A program made the translations under genes and the position numbers. Shown piece after piece: positions 24,941 to 34,007 of a stretch of DNA of 64,000 bases. Every line of letters starts with the position of its first letter. Position 1 is the stretch's first letter. The stretch comes from G963662905 sp963676725 (lineage in GTDB: Bacteria > Bacteroidota > Bacteroidia > Bacteroidales > WRLA01): contig OY781463.1 in NCBI GenBank assembly GCA_963676725.1, positions 186,001-250,000 on the forward strand, given 5' to 3'. Below the pieces are notes generated by a model. That model saw only the letters and a program-made list of their open reading frames with translations, ran no database searches and was not told the origin of the DNA.

Positions 24941-27184
24941 ATGAATTCTAAGAAACCAAAGAAAAAGCGGATACATTATTTGTATACCTCTTTTAAAATT
25001 GCTTCAGTAAAACCCGCTTACCTCAGGGGACTTAGGGTGGCATTTTTATTGGCAGTGCCTGTCCTGTTTGGGTTTTATACCAATCAGATGTCGGTGGCAT
25101 TTGCATTTATGCTGGCTTCTTTAAATGTTTCACTTATTGATATGGGTGGAAATACATACAGCAAAACGGCCCGTCTCATGCTGATCACTACGCTGCTAAA
25201 TGCTATTGCTGTTGTGGTAGCACAATATGCAGGAACGTATTTGATTACGGCCGTTTTTGCTACTGCTGTATGGCTAATGGCTGTGGCGATGCTCGGTTTG
25301 CTAGGAAATGCCGGTGTTCTTATTGCATTCGTGAATTCAGCGCTTTTTGTGATGATTGTGGCAAAGCCCGATATGATGGGCGCCCCTTTAGATACATTAT
25401 TTATATTTATCCTCGGTGGTTTTTGGGCGATGCTGCTTTCTCTTATAGCTTGGCCTATAAGACCTTATCAGCCTGTGCGGAAAGCTGTGGCGGCTTGTTA
25501 TCAGGAAAATGCTTCTTTTTTAAGGTCTGCGGCACTTTATTATCAGGAGAAGGGAACATATTTGGTTAAACAACCGGCGATCTCAAAGCACAGCAATTTC
25601 AGGCAAAAAATAGATGCCGCCCATGCAATGCTTTCGCATCAGAGGCAGGGGCGTTACAATCGATCCGATGCAGAGGATGCATTGATTATTCTCTTACAGG
25701 GCATTGCTAGAGATCATCGCAGCATTTTGGTTCTTTTGGACTGGCTGAATAAAAGCTACCCACTTGTTAAGCCGGAGAAATCAGAGAAAATTTATGAATT
25801 TTTAATGGCTATTGCAGAAGTTTATGAAGGGATTGCTGAACTGATATTGCATTCAAAAATTCCGGCAAAGCCATTATTTGAGAAAGTTGTGAAGATTGAA
25901 AAAAATTACGTGAATTCAAAAAATGAGCTTACTGCTGAAGCAATTGAAGGAGTATCTAGAGTTTTGGAGCGAATTTTAGCGAATGTGAAAAATGAAATCA
26001 GAATAGCTGCGCAACAAAATCCTGATTTCAGTCTTCAGAAAATTAGTTTGGAGCATGACCCTTTGATGAAGGATGAAAAAGCTGGTTTTTTTACGCTTTT
26101 GCGCGATAGCTTCAGCATTCATTCTGCTATTTTTCGCCATGCTTTACGGATTGGTATTACATCAGCCCTTGCTGTTTTTCTTGCTGCAGCTTTCAATCTT
26201 CCCAGGGGTTATTGGATGCCTTTAACGGTTGTTGTAATTATGGCTCCGGATTTTGGGGGCGCATTTATGGTGCGAACGATTCAAAGGGGAGTTGGTACTA
26301 TTCTCGGCGGTTTATTCGCAGTACTGCTTTTAATCTTTATACACCATCAGATTGTGGTTCTTGCTATGCTGCTCTTGCTGACAATCATTGCCATTTCGCT
26401 GCAACCCATTAATTATGCCTTATTTGTGTTTTTTCTAACGCCACTAATCGTTGTAATGTATAGTATCAGTGGAACGGCAGACTGGCATATCCCATTCGAT
26501 CGGGTTTTAGATACTTTGGCAGGAATGCTTCTTGCCATAATTGGCAGCCATTTGCTCTTGCCCGTATGGGAGCGGCATCGTTTTCCTGCTCAATTATCTA
26601 AATTATTGGAAGCAAATGCCATATATTTTGAGGCAATTCTTGCTGTTTTTTCAGATGCAGATATTGATCCCAAAGTACTAAGAAAGCTCAATAGAAATAT
26701 GGAGCTGGCAGCATCAAATACACGCGCATCCATTCAACGCAGCTTAAACCAACCCGGCTTAAACCAAGATCTGATTGCTCCCATGCTGCGTTTGCAAAGT
26801 GCTTCGGCTCGCTTTATGCAGTCGTCCCTTTCTCTGCATTACTATGTGGGAATGAATGCATATAAACAGGATAAAAATCAAATTATCGCTAAAGCGGGAA
26901 TAATAATAATTGATCTTTTGAAAAGTATGTCCGCAACATTATTAATGCATCAAAAAAAAGATCATCAAGCAAAATCCTTGTTTCTCGATGCCTTCGAACG
27001 ATTGGAAGCAAAAGCAGATGAACTGGATGTACTTCTGGCCAATATAACCGCCGAAAATCATCTGTATAAAGAGTTTCAACAACTGGCAGAACTTGAGCGC
27101 AATATGATGTTTGAGCTAATCAATTATTTATCAATATTTGATGAAGTGCCTCTTCCTGAAACTGCATCTTATTCGCTTGCTTGA
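24941..27184 (+). CDS. FUSC family membrane protein (YccS/YhfK-like)
   Basis: A 747-residue inner-membrane protein of the aromatic-acid exporter/FUSC family. It has a duplicated plan: an N-terminal hydrophobic block (about residues 30-160, with VAFLLAVPVLFGFY), a soluble helical part (160-390), a second hydrophobic block (about 400-540, with HALRIGITSALAVFLAAAF and the FUSC-type PRGYWMPLTVVVIM), and a helical C-terminus. The frame is open further upstream to 24629 through the 21-bp repeats, but ATG 24941 gives a normal start, MNSKKPKKKRIHYLY. A TATCTTTA near 24894 may be its -7 box. Its 3' end overlaps the convergent DUF3857 gene by 16 bp. Confidence 0.88.
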   Translation: MNSKKPKKKRIHYLYTSFKIASVKPAYLRGLRVAFLLAVPVLFGFYTNQMSVAFAFMLASLNVSLIDMGGNTYSKTARLMLITTLLNAIAVVVAQYAGTYLITAVFATAVWLMAVAMLGLLGNAGVLIAFVNSALFVMIVAKPDMMGAPLDTLFIFILGGFWAMLLSLIAWPIRPYQPVRKAVAACYQENASFLRSAALYYQEKGTYLVKQPAISKHSNFRQKIDAAHAMLSHQRQGRYNRSDAEDALIILLQGIARDHRSILVLLDWLNKSYPLVKPEKSEKIYEFLMAIAEVYEGIAELILHSKIPAKPLFEKVVKIEKNYVNSKNELTAEAIEGVSRVLERILANVKNEIRIAAQQNPDFSLQKISLEHDPLMKDEKAGFFTLLRDSFSIHSAIFRHALRIGITSALAVFLAAAFNLPRGYWMPLTVVVIMAPDFGGAFMVRTIQRGVGTILGGLFAVLLLIFIHHQIVVLAMLLLLTIIAISLQPINYALFVFFLTPLIVVMYSISGTADWHIPFDRVLDTLAGMLLAIIGSHLLLPVWERHRFPAQLSKLLEANAIYFEAILAVFSDADIDPKVLRKLNRNMELAASNTRASIQRSLNQPGLNQDLIAPMLRLQSASARFMQSSLSLHYYVGMNAYKQDKNQIIAKAGIIIIDLLKSMSATLLMHQKKDHQAKSLFLDAFERLEAKADELDVLLANITAENHLYKEFQQLAELERNMMFELINYLSIFDEVPLPETASYSLA

Positions 27185-29199
27185 CCTGCTGTATTGGGGT
27201 CTGTCTCTTTTTTTAACAAAATTGGCGTATTCAGGTTCTTAACGAGTAGGTCAAAATATGATTTTATTCTTGAGTATTCATTTGTTTGATAAACAGCTTT
27301 TTTGAACGTATAGCTTATCTCAGCTTTAATTGCTTTATTGTCTGATTTATAGGAGATTTTGATTTGTGCAAGATCAGTATCGATTTCGTGGTTTTTTGGC
27401 AATGCTTGTGCTACATAGCCTTCCGGAATCAGGATGTTGCTCCTATAACTTTTGGATTCCGGAAAAATAAAATCAACAGGATAGCTGCGTTCTTCCTGTT
27501 TTAGTTTGTTTTCTTTTATCGGGAAATCCAGAAATGGTTTAATAATGATTAGATCGCCGGGCATTTCAATACTGCTTTCGCCTTTAGCAGCAACTGTATA
27601 TGCCTTATTGATTTTAGATTGATTTAGTGTTTTTATTCTATTGATCATGCTTAAACCATTTTTGATAAAATAATCAGAGAGTTTTGCACTATCGCCTTCA
27701 AAGATTTTTCTATAAGCAAATGCTTCATAATTTGTTGCATTTATAGAAATAGTCGATTTTGCCACGGCTGTTTCCGGATCGATGCTCATGTTGATGTTCG
27801 TATTCTCTAATGATGCCTCATTAAAGCTGAGATCGACCCATTTTGTTTCCTTATCGTCAACAACAAGTCCTCTGTCATTAATACAAGCAGGCGGGTTTCT
27901 GTTGAAAGGAAGAAGGGGTTCGCATCCATCACAAAGGAAGTCTTGCTGATCATCAATATAAATGACTGTTGAATTAAAAAAATGCTCAAAAGGATAATCG
28001 AGCTTTATTTTGCCGTGCTGGCGTGTGCTGATCAATACTGCTTTGGCATCGATTCCGGCTTTTTGCAAAAGCGCACATAAAAATAGATTGATATCCGTAG
28101 AATTACCGGTTTTTTGTAGCATGAATTCTTTGGCGGTTTTGCTCGCATATCTGGAATATTTCTCGTTCCATTTATAATGGATTTTTACATATTCTACAAT
28201 GCTTTTTACATTTTGAATTGGGTCGTCTTCTTTTAGGTAAATTTTTTCTTTGAGGATTTTCGATGCATATTTTTTCGAAGATTTTATATATTTCCCAAAC
28301 GATTGATGCTTAAGCATTGCCTGATTAAGATTTGGCCATGTGGTAATGATATCTCTATGCGTGCCCGATGGGTATGTGATTTTGGATAATTGAAAATCCA
28401 GCTGCATCAAATAATCTTCCTTGGAGGTAATATAGGATTCATCCAAAAATGCCGGAATGTCTTTCATAACAAAGGTGTGTATCTTTTCCTGATATTCAAC
28501 ACCGCTGCCGATGTTTCGTCCATGATCATAGACCACATCTCCGAAAATTTTGACATTTTTATCTGTTATAGAATTGTAATAATTGAAGTTAGTAATGCCC
28601 TTTGCAATATAGATATAAAGATAAAATGGAACAATCGAGACCATATACTCGCTATACAATGTGGGGATTTCAGATTGAAAAGACCAGTCAGGCAGATTAA
28701 ATAGAAAGGGGCTTTCCAATACATATTCATATTCAATAATGGAGCCTTCTTTGGCTTTGGGGAATACGAATTTTTTCAGCATCAAGCGATTATTCAGTCT
28801 TTCCGTATAAATACTGTGCTTGTCTAAGGCCTTTTTTATCAGTTTTCCATTTTCTTCATTATAGGAAAATGCTTTTATAGAAACAATTTCCTCGGACTCA
28901 TCTAAATCATTAACATAATAAGGAATGCTGACTTCTGCGTACTTTAATCCGGAGCGTTTGAGTATTTTTATGCGCTTGCGATGCGTAAAACGAATATTAA
29001 AATCGTAGCCTTTCTTAGTTTCAAAAAAAACAGTTTGACCTACATCAAACAAAATTACTGCTTCCGATTCAGGTGCTTTTGCATAGGATTTCATTTCGCG
29101 CTCTTCTTTTGTAAGCTCCCCTAAAATATGTTTTTCGACTTGTGCATAGATTCCATGCATCAAGAAAAATAAGCAGAGTGAAAATAGAATATTTTTCAT
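27169..29199 (-). CDS. Secreted DUF3857/transglutaminase-like protein
   Basis: A 676-residue exported protein with a Sec signal peptide (MKNILFSLCLFFLMHGIYAQ), an N-terminal DUF3857 beta-rich domain (about 50-290), a transglutaminase-like core (about 300-420), and a C-terminal beta domain. The core has KTGNSTDINLFLCALLQKAG where the catalytic Cys of the fold would be expected after G-D/N-C; here Ser-Thr-Asp-Ile stands there, so the Cys seems to be missing. Asp at FLCDGCEPLLPF and a His in YPFEHFFNSTVIY remain. It lies 5 nt after a paralogue (29205-31055), forming an operon. It overlaps the 3' end of the FUSC gene. The family is widespread in Bacteroidota without known substrate. Confidence 0.88.
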   Translation of the reverse strand: MKNILFSLCLFFLMHGIYAQVEKHILGELTKEEREMKSYAKAPESEAVILFDVGQTVFFETKKGYDFNIRFTHRKRIKILKRSGLKYAEVSIPYYVNDLDESEEIVSIKAFSYNEENGKLIKKALDKHSIYTERLNNRLMLKKFVFPKAKEGSIIEYEYVLESPFLFNLPDWSFQSEIPTLYSEYMVSIVPFYLYIYIAKGITNFNYYNSITDKNVKIFGDVVYDHGRNIGSGVEYQEKIHTFVMKDIPAFLDESYITSKEDYLMQLDFQLSKITYPSGTHRDIITTWPNLNQAMLKHQSFGKYIKSSKKYASKILKEKIYLKEDDPIQNVKSIVEYVKIHYKWNEKYSRYASKTAKEFMLQKTGNSTDINLFLCALLQKAGIDAKAVLISTRQHGKIKLDYPFEHFFNSTVIYIDDQQDFLCDGCEPLLPFNRNPPACINDRGLVVDDKETKWVDLSFNEASLENTNINMSIDPETAVAKSTISINATNYEAFAYRKIFEGDSAKLSDYFIKNGLSMINRIKTLNQSKINKAYTVAAKGESSIEMPGDLIIIKPFLDFPIKENKLKQEERSYPVDFIFPESKSYRSNILIPEGYVAQALPKNHEIDTDLAQIKISYKSDNKAIKAEISYTFKKAVYQTNEYSRIKSYFDLLVKNLNTPILLKKETDPNTAGQASE

Positions 29200-29204
29200 C
29201 TAAT

Positions 29205-31055
29205 TTATGGTGTTATGATGATGATTGATTTTTTTTGTGCTTTTAGAACTGATTCTATAAACGCATAGAAATCAGCATACCCACTTTTGGCTGTATTTGT
29301 TTTTTTGATAAGAAATTCCCTGTAAATGATTAGTTGCGTGTTCGTCTTATTGTATGTTTCCTTATAGTGCCCAAATTCTGAATCTATTGAAATTTTTTGA
29401 GGAAATTCTACTGACATTTTATCCAAATCAGCAACAGAATAATACAATGAATCAATTTGGTATACAGGATAATTGATGCGAAGCTCGTTTTTTCTTTGTT
29501 TCGGCGTTTTCAGCTGATAATCGACAGATTGGGGCAGATACAAGAGCTGAATGCCGCCGATTTCCCTTAGTGTGTTTGCTTCGATAAGTTCGAGTTCGAC
29601 CGTAATTTGTTTGTCGTCGCGTGCACCAATGATAATATCATGTTTTAGGAGAGTGCTGTTTTTTTGTAGGATATCGGCTTCTATTGCCTTTTTTTGCATT
29701 TCTTCAGTTTCAGAAAAATAGTAATGTCGGTATTTTTCAAAAACATCGCCCTGAAGCTTACGCTTGATTAGAAAATGACCTTCATTTTTTGGAGTAATAG
29801 TACAATGGGAAATATTCATTTCCAAGACATCTTCTTTTGTTAGCGTGGGGGTGTGTATTAGTCGGCTGTTTTTCTGATCAACAATAAGCGCTAAGCGGTC
29901 TTGTGTGAAGCTGCCTAAATAATTGAAAGGAAGATGATTTGCTGTGTTTTCCAGCCAAATGGTGTCCTCTTCTAAAGGGACGCACAGGATCACATGATTA
30001 AATTGTTGCGACGGAAATGCCCTATTTATTGGTTCATGATTATCTCCTGCTTGCACCAAGGTATAGTGTGATTCTATGCCGGCCTTCTTGAGCAGGGCTT
30101 TCATATACATGCTTAAGGCCTTGCAGTCGCCGTATTTTTTCTCGCATACATAGGATGCAGGATATGGTTTTAATCCGCCAATATCAAGGGCAATATTTAT
30201 ATAATGCGTATTGTCCTGCAAATAGTGATAGAGTTTTCTGGCGATTTCCTTTTTATCTGTTTCGCCCTGAATCAGGCTGTTGACCTTCTTTTTTTCACTC
30301 TCCGTCAGTAAATCGGCTCCCTTGTTTAAATTAAAATGCCACAGCCCAATTTCTTGCCAGCTTTCAGAACAACCTGCAATGCTATAGAAAAAATGAAGAG
30401 GAACAATTCGGACGGATGCGACCAATTCTGTACGTAGAGGTGCAAAGTTTTCCTTTACAGGAGGAAAAACCATGCCGGAAAACCATTGCATCCTGATTCC
30501 TTTTTTTAAAGTGTCCGTCTTTTGAATCAATGCGCCTTCAGTATTGACGCGGACTTTATAATCCATGGGAAGTTCAACACTCAAGGATGCATCAAGAACC
30601 GGAACGCTAGAATAAATTACCGGATACCAATGCACAATGTCAATAAATTTTGGATTGCTTGTTTCGTAAGTGTATTTGATGCTATAAGGAAATTCGTTCC
30701 ATCTAAGGCTGAATTTTTTATGCATAAAGTCATCATAAAAACTTTTGGCAGAATAATCCCTCGCAGTGATGATGTCTTTCTTCTTTAATTTCCTGACAAT
30801 CTTTCCTTTTGCATTGTAAATAAGCCCTTCAATGATATCTATGTCCATATAGGAACGATAGGGGATTTCAATATCCGTAACCCAATCGGCATTTTTATTA
30901 TTGATCTGAATTAAAACACTAGTTGTTTCGGTCAGTAGTCCATCTTTTAGTACAATATCCGTTTTATATTCAACGACTTCACAATCTACCTGAGCCTGTA
31001 AGCCTGAAATAATGCATAAAAAGAGTAGAAATATATAAATTTTACTTGCTCTCAT
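29205..31055 (-). CDS. Secreted DUF3857/transglutaminase-like protein, Cys-containing paralogue
   Basis: A 616-residue exported protein from the ATG at 31055 (MRASKIYIFLLFLCIISGLQ), a TTG at 31070 being the alternative. The N-terminal DUF3857 domain is followed by a transglutaminase-like core in which YGDCKALSMYMKALLKKAG supplies the expected catalytic Cys. The His of FPSQQFNHVILCV and Asp/Glu of TIWLENTANHLPF complete a plausible triad. The C-terminal part is beta-rich. It is the middle gene of a three-gene minus-strand set. Compared with the downstream paralogue this one keeps the catalytic residue, so one active and one inactive copy may work together (inference). Confidence 0.9.
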   Translation of the reverse strand: MRASKIYIFLLFLCIISGLQAQVDCEVVEYKTDIVLKDGLLTETTSVLIQINNKNADWVTDIEIPYRSYMDIDIIEGLIYNAKGKIVRKLKKKDIITARDYSAKSFYDDFMHKKFSLRWNEFPYSIKYTYETSNPKFIDIVHWYPVIYSSVPVLDASLSVELPMDYKVRVNTEGALIQKTDTLKKGIRMQWFSGMVFPPVKENFAPLRTELVASVRIVPLHFFYSIAGCSESWQEIGLWHFNLNKGADLLTESEKKKVNSLIQGETDKKEIARKLYHYLQDNTHYINIALDIGGLKPYPASYVCEKKYGDCKALSMYMKALLKKAGIESHYTLVQAGDNHEPINRAFPSQQFNHVILCVPLEEDTIWLENTANHLPFNYLGSFTQDRLALIVDQKNSRLIHTPTLTKEDVLEMNISHCTITPKNEGHFLIKRKLQGDVFEKYRHYYFSETEEMQKKAIEADILQKNSTLLKHDIIIGARDDKQITVELELIEANTLREIGGIQLLYLPQSVDYQLKTPKQRKNELRINYPVYQIDSLYYSVADLDKMSVEFPQKISIDSEFGHYKETYNKTNTQLIIYREFLIKKTNTAKSGYADFYAFIESVLKAQKKSIIIITP

Positions 31056-31082
31056 TGGGTTGATGTTCAATTACAAAAGGGC

Positions 31083-31712
31083 TTAAAGTTCAACTAGTCC
31101 GTTTAGCAGGTCCTCGCAGCTGCTCCTGAATTCATCAAGAAGGTTTTGTGAGGTATAGGTCAGAAATTGCACGGTTCCTTCGGGGCTGGAGTAATAGTAG
31201 CCGTAATAGGATATTTTTATGCCCTGAACTGTCCCATCCATTTGTAAGAATAATACTTTTAGGCCATTCACAATGCGGTATTCTTCTTGAACAATATGTA
31301 GGTTTGGGGCTGCACTCCTGCCATTCTCCAAGGCAATTTCCCTTAGCGACAATAATGGGATTTCGATTTTTTCGCTAATGATCAGGCCATACAGATCCCC
31401 TTCACGCAGTTGCAGTTCATATTCAGCATCTTCATTTTCTCCTGCTTTGGTAAATGACCATTTTTTAGGATTGATCCAAAAGCCTAAATTAATGCGCGTG
31501 CTTTTGAGGAGAAATGTTGCTTTTTCGCTTTTTTCAAAACGCTCGTTGCTTGTTGGTATTTCAATGTTTGATAAGGTGTCTGCCCCTAAATACTCCCAAC
31601 TTCCGTTTTCATATAGTATTACTTCTTCGCCAAATTCTGTAATCGCTTTCTTTTGAGTGAAACCATAGAGCGCTATAAAGCAAAAGATTCCAAGGATCAA
31701 TAACTTTTTCAT
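31083..31712 (-). CDS. Small secreted protein of unknown function
   Basis: A 209-residue protein with signal peptide MKKLLILGIFCFIALYGFTQ from the ATG at 31712. The in-frame extension to 31856 runs across a TATTTTTG promoter box and is not likely. After the signal comes the pattern AITEFGEEVILYENGSWEYL, seen in many Bacteroidota secreted proteins, then a globular alpha/beta region with no catalytic motif that I recognise. It is first of a three-gene unit with two DUF3857 proteins, 27 nt apart. Confidence 0.8.
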   Translation of the reverse strand: MKKLLILGIFCFIALYGFTQKKAITEFGEEVILYENGSWEYLGADTLSNIEIPTSNERFEKSEKATFLLKSTRINLGFWINPKKWSFTKAGENEDAEYELQLREGDLYGLIISEKIEIPLLSLREIALENGRSAAPNLHIVQEEYRIVNGLKVLFLQMDGTVQGIKISYYGYYYSSPEGTVQFLTYTSQNLLDEFRSSCEDLLNGLVEL

Positions 31713-31737
31713 TTGTGGGTTTTTGATTGTTTGTGTA

Positions 31738-31745
31738 CAAAAATA
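31738..31745 (-). promoter_or_regulatory. Candidate -7 element for the three-gene secreted protein operon
   Basis: Minus strand TATTTTTG, 26 nt before the ATG at 31712. From here to 32196 on the plus strand no ORF is credible; the stretch is AT-rich with no clear promoter for the GH16 gene. Confidence 0.5.
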
Positions 31746-32196
31746 TAAATTTATTTTTAAAGAATAAAACAAAATCACATAAAAATATTTATTGGAATAC
31801 TTCATTATTTGGAGTTTAAGAATAAAGCAGAGATCAGACAGTATGGGCTGGCACAAACAAGGTTTTTTTTAACCTCTCAAAGAATAAATACAGGATATTC
31901 ATTTTTTCTGTCAATGCATTAACAACTGCGAGTGTTCAATCCTTTGTTCAAAAAATTCATTTATTTAATATCTGAGACCCTATTAGGAGTCCTTTTGTTG
32001 TTGTATGTGCAAAATGGCCAATTTTCAAAATTATTTTTTGTAAAGCGCTTAAAATGTGTATGTAATAACTTTGGTGATGTAATTATTATGTAGTGTGTTT
32101 TTGTTGTTGATGTAGTCATTATGAGGTTGATTTTTAGCTTTCGCTTTAATCTTATTGCATTTTTGAAGAAATTAATTCGCTCAAAATCACAAAATA

Positions 32197-33981
32197 ATGA
32201 CAACAGTGCGCCTCCTTTCACTTTCCCTTCTTTTGCTTCTAAGTATTTTTCCCTTTCACGCACAATCACAAATTGGGGAAGTTCTATGGCAGGAGGATTT
32301 TAATGACCTCAATAACTGGATTAAAGAAACAGGGAACGGCAGCTGGGGCTGGGGTAATGGCGAACTACAGTTTTATCAGGCAGATAATGTCTCCTCGGTA
32401 CTAATTCCCGGCGAACCGGAAAATTATGGTTTGCACATTGTAGCGAGGGAAGAATCAGGGCCGGGCATTGTGGATCAGTGGGGTAATCCCCTGAATTATA
32501 CATCCGGTAGGATTAATTCCAAATCGTTTACTTCTATTAAATATGGTGTTATCGAAACGCGTGTTATGGTTTCGAATATCGATTTAGGTGGCTGGCCTGC
32601 TGTATGGCTTCTGGGAACATCCAACCATAACTGGCCTACTAAGGGTGAAATTGATATCATGGAAATGGGACACCCAAAGGCCTTCAGGGATTTGCACGAC
32701 AGCCATAATGGCGGGAATGATCAGGATAACAGCACTGTAAACCAGATGGTGGGGGCAAATGCCATTTTCTATAGCGAGGAATCCATTAATCCGGGCAATC
32801 CTAGTGGTGCAGCCAGCATTGCATGGGATCCCGATGATGAATTTTGCCGTCCGTATTTTAATTACAGCAATCCTTTGAATGATCGTTTTTTGATCTACCG
32901 TATATATTGGGATGAAAACAGCTTGCGGTATACTGTTGTAGATGAAGGTGTTGAATATGATTTGTTTGAAGATGTTTTTTATATCGACAGCATAAGCGAT
33001 GAATTGAATAAGCCCTTCTATTTTATTATAAATATGGCCATTGGCGGCGCTTTTACCGATGCATATCAACTCGGTGATCCGGGCAGTGGTGCGGCTATTT
33101 CCATGCCTTTCCCCGCAGAGATGTATGTCGATTATATTAAGGTGATGAAATGGAACGGACAGGGGCATGTGCATCATGGGCCTCCTGTACCTCAAACAGG
33201 TGCTTTTGGAATTTTCACAGATGAAACACCTACGAATAGTTCTCTGTTCGTTGAAGAGGAGGCATTTATTTATGCCTGGGAAGGGACACTCTCCCAAGGA
33301 AGTATCCCTCCTTATGAAGGTGAAAACGGAATTAGTTGGGTGAGTAATGGCCTGGGTTGGTTTGGTGCCGGAATAATGTCTGATCAGCCTATTAACCTCT
33401 TTGATTTTGCGGACGGCCATTTGAATTTTAGCATCAAAATACCTGCCAATGTGAGTTTTCAGATTGGTGTAATCGACACTTGGGGAAATCAGAATTATGT
33501 GGAATTTCCTGCAAACCAAAGCAAGTATGGGCTTGAGCGTAATGGAGAATGGGGCCATGCAAGTATTCCTGTATCAGATTTGAGAGGAGAGTTTATCGAT
33601 ATGCGTATGCTGACTTATGAATTCGTTATTCTGGAGGTAAATGGCGTGAATTGTGAATTTGCCCTTGATGATATTTACTATGATGGGGGTGTTGTTGGTG
33701 TTTATCAAATTATTTCTCAAAAACCCGCAATGAATCCCATGGTATATCCTAATCCGGGTGCGACACAGGCACAATTAATCTATGAGATTCAGACTACACA
33801 AAATGTTGAAATAGAAGTGTATGACATCTGTGGGCAGAAAGTTGCCCAGCTTGTGAATGCAGAAAAGGTTGTAGGAAAACATATGATGAACTGGAAGCTG
33901 GACGATTATCAGCCCGGTATTTATTTTATCAAATTCAGGACGAATCAAACGGAAGAAATCATCAAATATATTATTCAATAA
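32197..33981 (+). CDS. Secreted GH16 beta-glucanase (laminarinase-like) with type IX sorting domain
   Basis: A 594-residue extracellular enzyme likely to cleave beta-1,3 or mixed-linkage glucans. It has a signal peptide (1-24, ending AQS), then a GH16 domain (about 28-325) with the active-site motif GEIDIMEM (Glu151 nucleophile, Asp153, Glu156 acid/base) and the substrate-lining GGWPAVWLLG. The frame shows an insertion with acidic residues (about 160-220) not typical of short GH16. A CBM-like beta-sandwich (about 345-515) follows. The C-terminal ~75 residues (MVYPNPGATQ...GIYFIKF) form a type A T9SS sorting signal. It heads a three-gene unit; the next ATG is 26 nt downstream. No SusC/SusD pair is present here. 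Confidence 0.93.
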   Translation: MTTVRLLSLSLLLLLSIFPFHAQSQIGEVLWQEDFNDLNNWIKETGNGSWGWGNGELQFYQADNVSSVLIPGEPENYGLHIVAREESGPGIVDQWGNPLNYTSGRINSKSFTSIKYGVIETRVMVSNIDLGGWPAVWLLGTSNHNWPTKGEIDIMEMGHPKAFRDLHDSHNGGNDQDNSTVNQMVGANAIFYSEESINPGNPSGAASIAWDPDDEFCRPYFNYSNPLNDRFLIYRIYWDENSLRYTVVDEGVEYDLFEDVFYIDSISDELNKPFYFIINMAIGGAFTDAYQLGDPGSGAAISMPFPAEMYVDYIKVMKWNGQGHVHHGPPVPQTGAFGIFTDETPTNSSLFVEEEAFIYAWEGTLSQGSIPPYEGENGISWVSNGLGWFGAGIMSDQPINLFDFADGHLNFSIKIPANVSFQIGVIDTWGNQNYVEFPANQSKYGLERNGEWGHASIPVSDLRGEFIDMRMLTYEFVILEVNGVNCEFALDDIYYDGGVVGVYQIISQKPAMNPMVYPNPGATQAQLIYEIQTTQNVEIEVYDICGQKVAQLVNAEKVVGKHMMNWKLDDYQPGIYFIKFRTNQTEEIIKYIIQ

Positions 33982-34007
33982 TTTTTTTCACCATTAATTT
34001 TTAGATT

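Noticed and set aside
31713..31856. Longer N-terminus of the small secreted protein
   Set aside because: The extension crosses a TATTTTTG promoter box and would put the signal peptide in the interior.
32584..33558. 324-codon minus-strand ORF opposite the GH16 gene
   Set aside because: The GH16 gene on the other strand has full motifs, signal and sorting domain; the antisense frame has none.
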